Assembly (NCBI GenBank): GCA_902796285.1
Contig: CADBOH010000011.1
Location: 1 to 8,517 of the forward strand
Origin: an uncultured Eubacteriales bacterium
GTDB lineage: Bacteria; Bacillota; Clostridia; Christensenellales; UBA1242
DNA length: 8,517 bases
Direction: 5' to 3'
Positions 5,854-8,517 of this stretch are shown here, piece by piece. The position numbers and the translations under genes are program-made. How positions within the stretch are numbered: position 1 is the stretch's first letter; each line of letters begins with the position of its first letter. The notes beneath the pieces were generated by a model. It was given only the letters and a program-made list of their open reading frames with translations, was not told the origin of the DNA and searched no databases.

Positions 5854-6759
5854 ATGAAAATATTATATTTTATTTTTATAATTATATCAGCACTTGTTCT
5901 TATTTTTCTGTTTGCTGACATAATGATTGGCTATTTAAATTACAGAAATATTTTTCAAAGAAATGGTAAAATGAGAAAGAAATTTGAAAAAATCTATCAA
6001 CAGGACAAACGAGAACTGAAAGATTTTTCAAATGCACAACTAATCAATATTGTTGTAGAGGATAATACCAAATTTGAAGCAATATATCAAGATAATAACT
6101 CAAGTAAGTTGGTTTTGATTGTGCATGGGTATGGACAAGACAAACAATCATTACATGAGTGGAGCAAACTATTTAAGTCGATCGGCTTTGATGAACTTTT
6201 AATTGATTTATATTTTGATGGTGGAGTTGTTGATGGAAAAACCATTCAATATGAAAACAATAATATAAACCTGTGGTTAGATAAGGCAAAAGGGTTAAAA
6301 GATTATTCTCAAATTGTGCTTATGGGATTAGGGATTGGTGGAACTATTGTAATGGGGATATTACCTCAAAAAGATAATAGAGTTAAGGCAATAATCTGTG
6401 ACAGCTGCTTTGATAATACATTGAAGCAAGTTATGTTTTTAAATTCAAAGAAAAAGTTTAAGTCCAAATTGTTTATGAAAATATTTTTAAATTATTTAAT
6501 TAAAAATAAAAAAATAAATTTAAAAAAATTAGATAATTGTGAATTATTAAAACAAAGCAAAATTCCTATATTAATCTTGCATGGCGAAAATGATAAAATA
6601 ACGCCAGTTGAAATGGCATATAATTTATATGCTTCTTTGCCAGAAAAATTAAGCCAAATAAATATTTTTAAAAATTCAGGACATCTTGAAAGTATAAAAA
6701 CAAATAATTATTTATATAAAAATGAAATTAAAAATTTTTTGAACAAATATAATATATAA
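5854..6759 (+). CDS. Membrane-anchored alpha/beta-hydrolase-fold protein with Gly at the nucleophile position
   Basis: This 301-aa protein has an N-terminal membrane anchor (about residues 4-26), a basic linker and an alpha/beta-hydrolase domain resembling the YqkD type. The oxyanion loop LIVHGYGQ (88-95) is intact, as are the catalytic acid Asp247 (HGENDKITP) and His277 (SGHLES). The nucleophile elbow, normally GxSxG, reads GLGIGG (158-163), so the Ser is replaced by Gly160. The codon there is GGG, and the frame is open on both sides, so a frameshift does not explain it. Normal hydrolysis is therefore unlikely; the protein may bind a ligand or partner instead, or use another residue. The positive charges after the helix make the domain's side of the membrane uncertain. 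Its AGGTGA site overlaps the previous gene's stop codon, and only 7 bp separate the genes. A terminator follows. Confidence 0.85.
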   Translation: MKILYFIFIIISALVLIFLFADIMIGYLNYRNIFQRNGKMRKKFEKIYQQDKRELKDFSNAQLINIVVEDNTKFEAIYQDNNSSKLVLIVHGYGQDKQSLHEWSKLFKSIGFDELLIDLYFDGGVVDGKTIQYENNNINLWLDKAKGLKDYSQIVLMGLGIGGTIVMGILPQKDNRVKAIICDSCFDNTLKQVMFLNSKKKFKSKLFMKIFLNYLIKNKKINLKKLDNCELLKQSKIPILILHGENDKITPVEMAYNLYASLPEKLSQINIFKNSGHLESIKTNNYLYKNEIKNFLNKYNI

Positions 6760-6760
6760 A

Positions 6761-6784
6761 AAAACACCTAGATTTAGGTGTTTT
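6761..6784. terminator. Bidirectional intrinsic terminator between convergent genes
   Basis: AAAACACCTA (6761-6770) and TAGGTGTTTT (6775-6784) form a perfect 10-bp stem with a GATT loop. T runs follow in both directions, so the hairpin can terminate the plus-strand hydrolase transcript and the minus-strand oxidoreductase transcript. It starts two bases after the hydrolase stop codon and overlaps the oxidoreductase stop codon by two bases. Confidence 0.88.
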
Positions 6785-8517
6785 ATTTATTTTCAGCTAA
6801 TTTTTTTAAATATTCATATGTTTCTATTGCTTGTTTCTTTTGTTGTTCTAGCAAGTTATTGTTTCCTTTTTCTGTTGTGGAAACAAATCTTCTTTCATTT
6901 TTAATAAAATCGGTGTATCTTTCTTCGTTTAATGTGCTAAGCAAGTTTAGTTTGTTTTCATTTGGATAGTATGTGTAAAGTGGCCAGAAACCACATTCAA
7001 CAGCTGTTTTGCTTTCACTCATCATTTTGGATAAATCATATCCTTGATTTACACATGGAGCATAGGCAATTACAATACTTACTCCTTCATATTCTTGCGC
7101 CTCTTTTAACGCTTTGATTGCATGAGCCATATTTCCGCCAAGAGAAATTTGAGCAACAAAAACATCTTTATATGTTAATGCGATTTTGCCTAAATCCTTC
7201 TTTCTTTTATCTTTACCATTTTCAGCAAATTTTACGGAAGCGCCAGTAGGGGTTGCTTTGCTTTGTTGACCACCAGTATTTGAATATGTTTGATTGTCAA
7301 GAACTAGTATATTTATATTTTCCTTACTTGCAAGCGCGTGATCAAGGCCACCAAAACCGATATCATAAGCCCAACCATCTCCACCGATTATCCAGACCTT
7401 CTTATCTTTGTTTTTGCCATATTGATTGCCAAGTTTTAGACCAATACCAAATTCAGCGTTATCTTCAAACAAACTGTTTGCCCATACAATCCCATTTCCT
7501 TCAAAGTCTTTTGAATATGGGCAAGCGCCGAAAGTTCCGCCATAGATTGAAGAGCATCCTGTGGCGTTTGCAATCATCATGTTTGAGCCATTAAGCATTG
7601 TCAAAATTTTAATATATGAAGTTTCTCCGCACCCGGCACACGCGCCAGAGAACTCAAATAGTGATTTGTTAAACTGCAATCCCTTTGGAGTTACAAGAGA
7701 GAATAACGTTTGTTGTGAATTCTTTATAACATTATCACGGGCGTATTCTCCCTTTTTGCTTTCAAGTATATCGCTTGCCTCAGTCATTACAAGTGCTTTT
7801 TTGATAGCGGGGCATACTCCAGCACAAACACCACACCCAGTGCAATCTTCAGGAGAAAGCAATATCTTGTATAGTTTGTCATTAAGTCCAATTGCTTTAA
7901 CAAAACTTTCTTTATCTTGCAAATTCTCATCCGTTAAAACACTTCTTAGTGCAGAGTGTGGACATGAAATAACACATTGTCCGCATTGGATACAGTTTTC
8001 TTTGATCCAATTGGGAAGTCTTAGGGCTATGTTTCGTTTTTCATATTTGCTTGTATCTAATGGCACAGAGCCATCAACTGAAAATTTTGATACAGGAATT
8101 GTTGAGCCTTGTAATTTGCTAATTGGCTGCATAATATCATTATAAAATTTATCATCAATTTTATTTGCTGAATGAATGTATGTTTTTCCGACTAGTTTCA
8201 TTACATCTACTTGTGAAATCTTGTTGATGGCATCTTTCATTGCATTAATATTTTTATCAACGACTTCTTTTCCTTTTGATGAGAACATTTTTTCAATGTA
8301 AGCGGAAATACATTTCAATATCTCTTCTTCTGGCAGCAAATTAGCGGCTTTAAATAGGGCCGTTTGCATTATGATGTTTATTTTGCCACCCAACCCATTT
8401 TCGCTTGCGATTTTTTGTGCATTGATTAGATATAGTTTTGAGTTTGTTTTTTGCAATATTTTTACATAACTTTCAGGCAAAACTTTATCAATCTCATCTT
8501 TGGTGAAGATAGAGTTT
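6783..8517 (-). CDS. nifJ: Pyruvate:ferredoxin (flavodoxin) oxidoreductase, C-terminal half; 5' end outside the window
   Basis: This enzyme oxidises pyruvate with CoA to acetyl-CoA and CO2 and passes the electrons to ferredoxin. About 577 residues are visible, roughly half of the usual ~1,170-residue single-chain form. The frame stays open to the window edge, so a TTG at 8480 is an internal Leu codon and not the start. Counting from that codon, the chain shows the end of the gamma domain (1-100) and the EKR segment (147-149). It continues with two 4Fe-4S ferredoxin motifs (Cys163/166/169/173 and Cys213/216/219/223). The thiamine-diphosphate domain holds GACAGCGE (Cys281/284), ATGCSS (Cys309), GGDGWAYDIGFGG (366-378), NQTYSNTGGQQS (396-407) and APCVNQG (Cys476). 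Cys281, 284, 309 and 476 match the ligands of the proximal cluster. The gene converges on the hydrolase and ends at a shared terminator. Its promoter lies outside the window. Confidence 0.96.
   Translation of the reverse strand, partial: NSIFTKDEIDKVLPESYVKILQKTNSKLYLINAQKIASENGLGGKINIIMQTALFKAANLLPEEEILKCISAYIEKMFSSKGKEVVDKNINAMKDAINKISQVDVMKLVGKTYIHSANKIDDKFYNDIMQPISKLQGSTIPVSKFSVDGSVPLDTSKYEKRNIALRLPNWIKENCIQCGQCVISCPHSALRSVLTDENLQDKESFVKAIGLNDKLYKILLSPEDCTGCGVCAGVCPAIKKALVMTEASDILESKKGEYARDNVIKNSQQTLFSLVTPKGLQFNKSLFEFSGACAGCGETSYIKILTMLNGSNMMIANATGCSSIYGGTFGACPYSKDFEGNGIVWANSLFEDNAEFGIGLKLGNQYGKNKDKKVWIIGGDGWAYDIGFGGLDHALASKENINILVLDNQTYSNTGGQQSKATPTGASVKFAENGKDKRKKDLGKIALTYKDVFVAQISLGGNMAHAIKALKEAQEYEGVSIVIAYAPCVNQGYDLSKMMSESKTAVECGFWPLYTYYPNENKLNLLSTLNEERYTDFIKNERRFVSTTEKGNNNLLEQQKKQAIETYEYLKKLAENK

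Noticed and set aside
7561..8145. 194-aa open frame on the plus strand opposite the oxidoreductase gene
   Set aside because: It lies wholly antisense to a clearly conserved coding region and shows no recognisable protein pattern. It is a shadow frame, as are the other overlapping frames inside the patatin, transketolase and oxidoreductase genes.
8478..8480. TTG as a start codon for the oxidoreductase
   Set aside because: The frame is open upstream to the window edge, and the encoded region is the middle of a much longer family. This codon is an internal Leu.
1..8517. Defence system, CRISPR array, insertion sequence or phage region
   Set aside because: No regularly spaced repeats, transposase, integrase, nuclease-helicase or phage structural gene was seen. 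The genes are of metabolic or housekeeping character with uniform base composition.

Overview
The window comes from a low-GC, Gram-positive-type anaerobe, most likely an uncultured clostridial or mollicute-like Firmicute. The evidence is strong AT bias in all genes, intrinsic terminators with T tracts, a tRNA gene that encodes its CCA end, and a pyruvate:ferredoxin oxidoreductase. The genus cannot be named from the sequence. No CRISPR array, insertion sequence, phage gene or toxin-antitoxin pair is visible.

Layout. At 1-281 a minus-strand tRNA-Glu(CTC) with its terminator is followed by a second copy of its last 18 nt plus the terminator. The two copies form a 46-bp direct repeat at 1-46 and 179-224, separated by 132 bp rich in hairpins. 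A divergent plus-strand block follows: a patatin-like phospholipase (390-1217) and a membrane-anchored ComEC/Rec2-type metallo-beta-lactamase protein (1233-2330). A new promoter then leads to a 155-aa protein that looks like a shikimate kinase stripped of its catalytic motifs (2383-2850). Its stop codon overlaps the start of a complete transketolase (2847-4808). A hairpin holding the next ribosome binding site precedes a tightly coupled pair: an unrecognised 314-aa protein (4902-5846) and a membrane-anchored alpha/beta-hydrolase-fold protein whose nucleophile position is Gly (5854-6759). A bidirectional terminator separates this pair from the convergent, partial pyruvate:ferredoxin oxidoreductase gene (6783 to beyond 8517, minus strand).

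How the genes fit together. Transketolase (non-oxidative pentose phosphate pathway) and pyruvate:ferredoxin oxidoreductase (pyruvate to acetyl-CoA with reduced ferredoxin) are core metabolism of a fermentative anaerobe. The patatin-like and ComEC-like genes may form one short operon. The main oddities are two likely pseudoenzymes (the kinase-like protein and the hydrolase), a possible leaderless mRNA, a ribosome binding site in the 3' arm of a hairpin whose loop carries a -10 box, and the duplicated tRNA 3' end. No clearly new multi-gene system is evident; the best candidates for novelty are the kinase-like/transketolase pair and the unknown protein/defective hydrolase pair.
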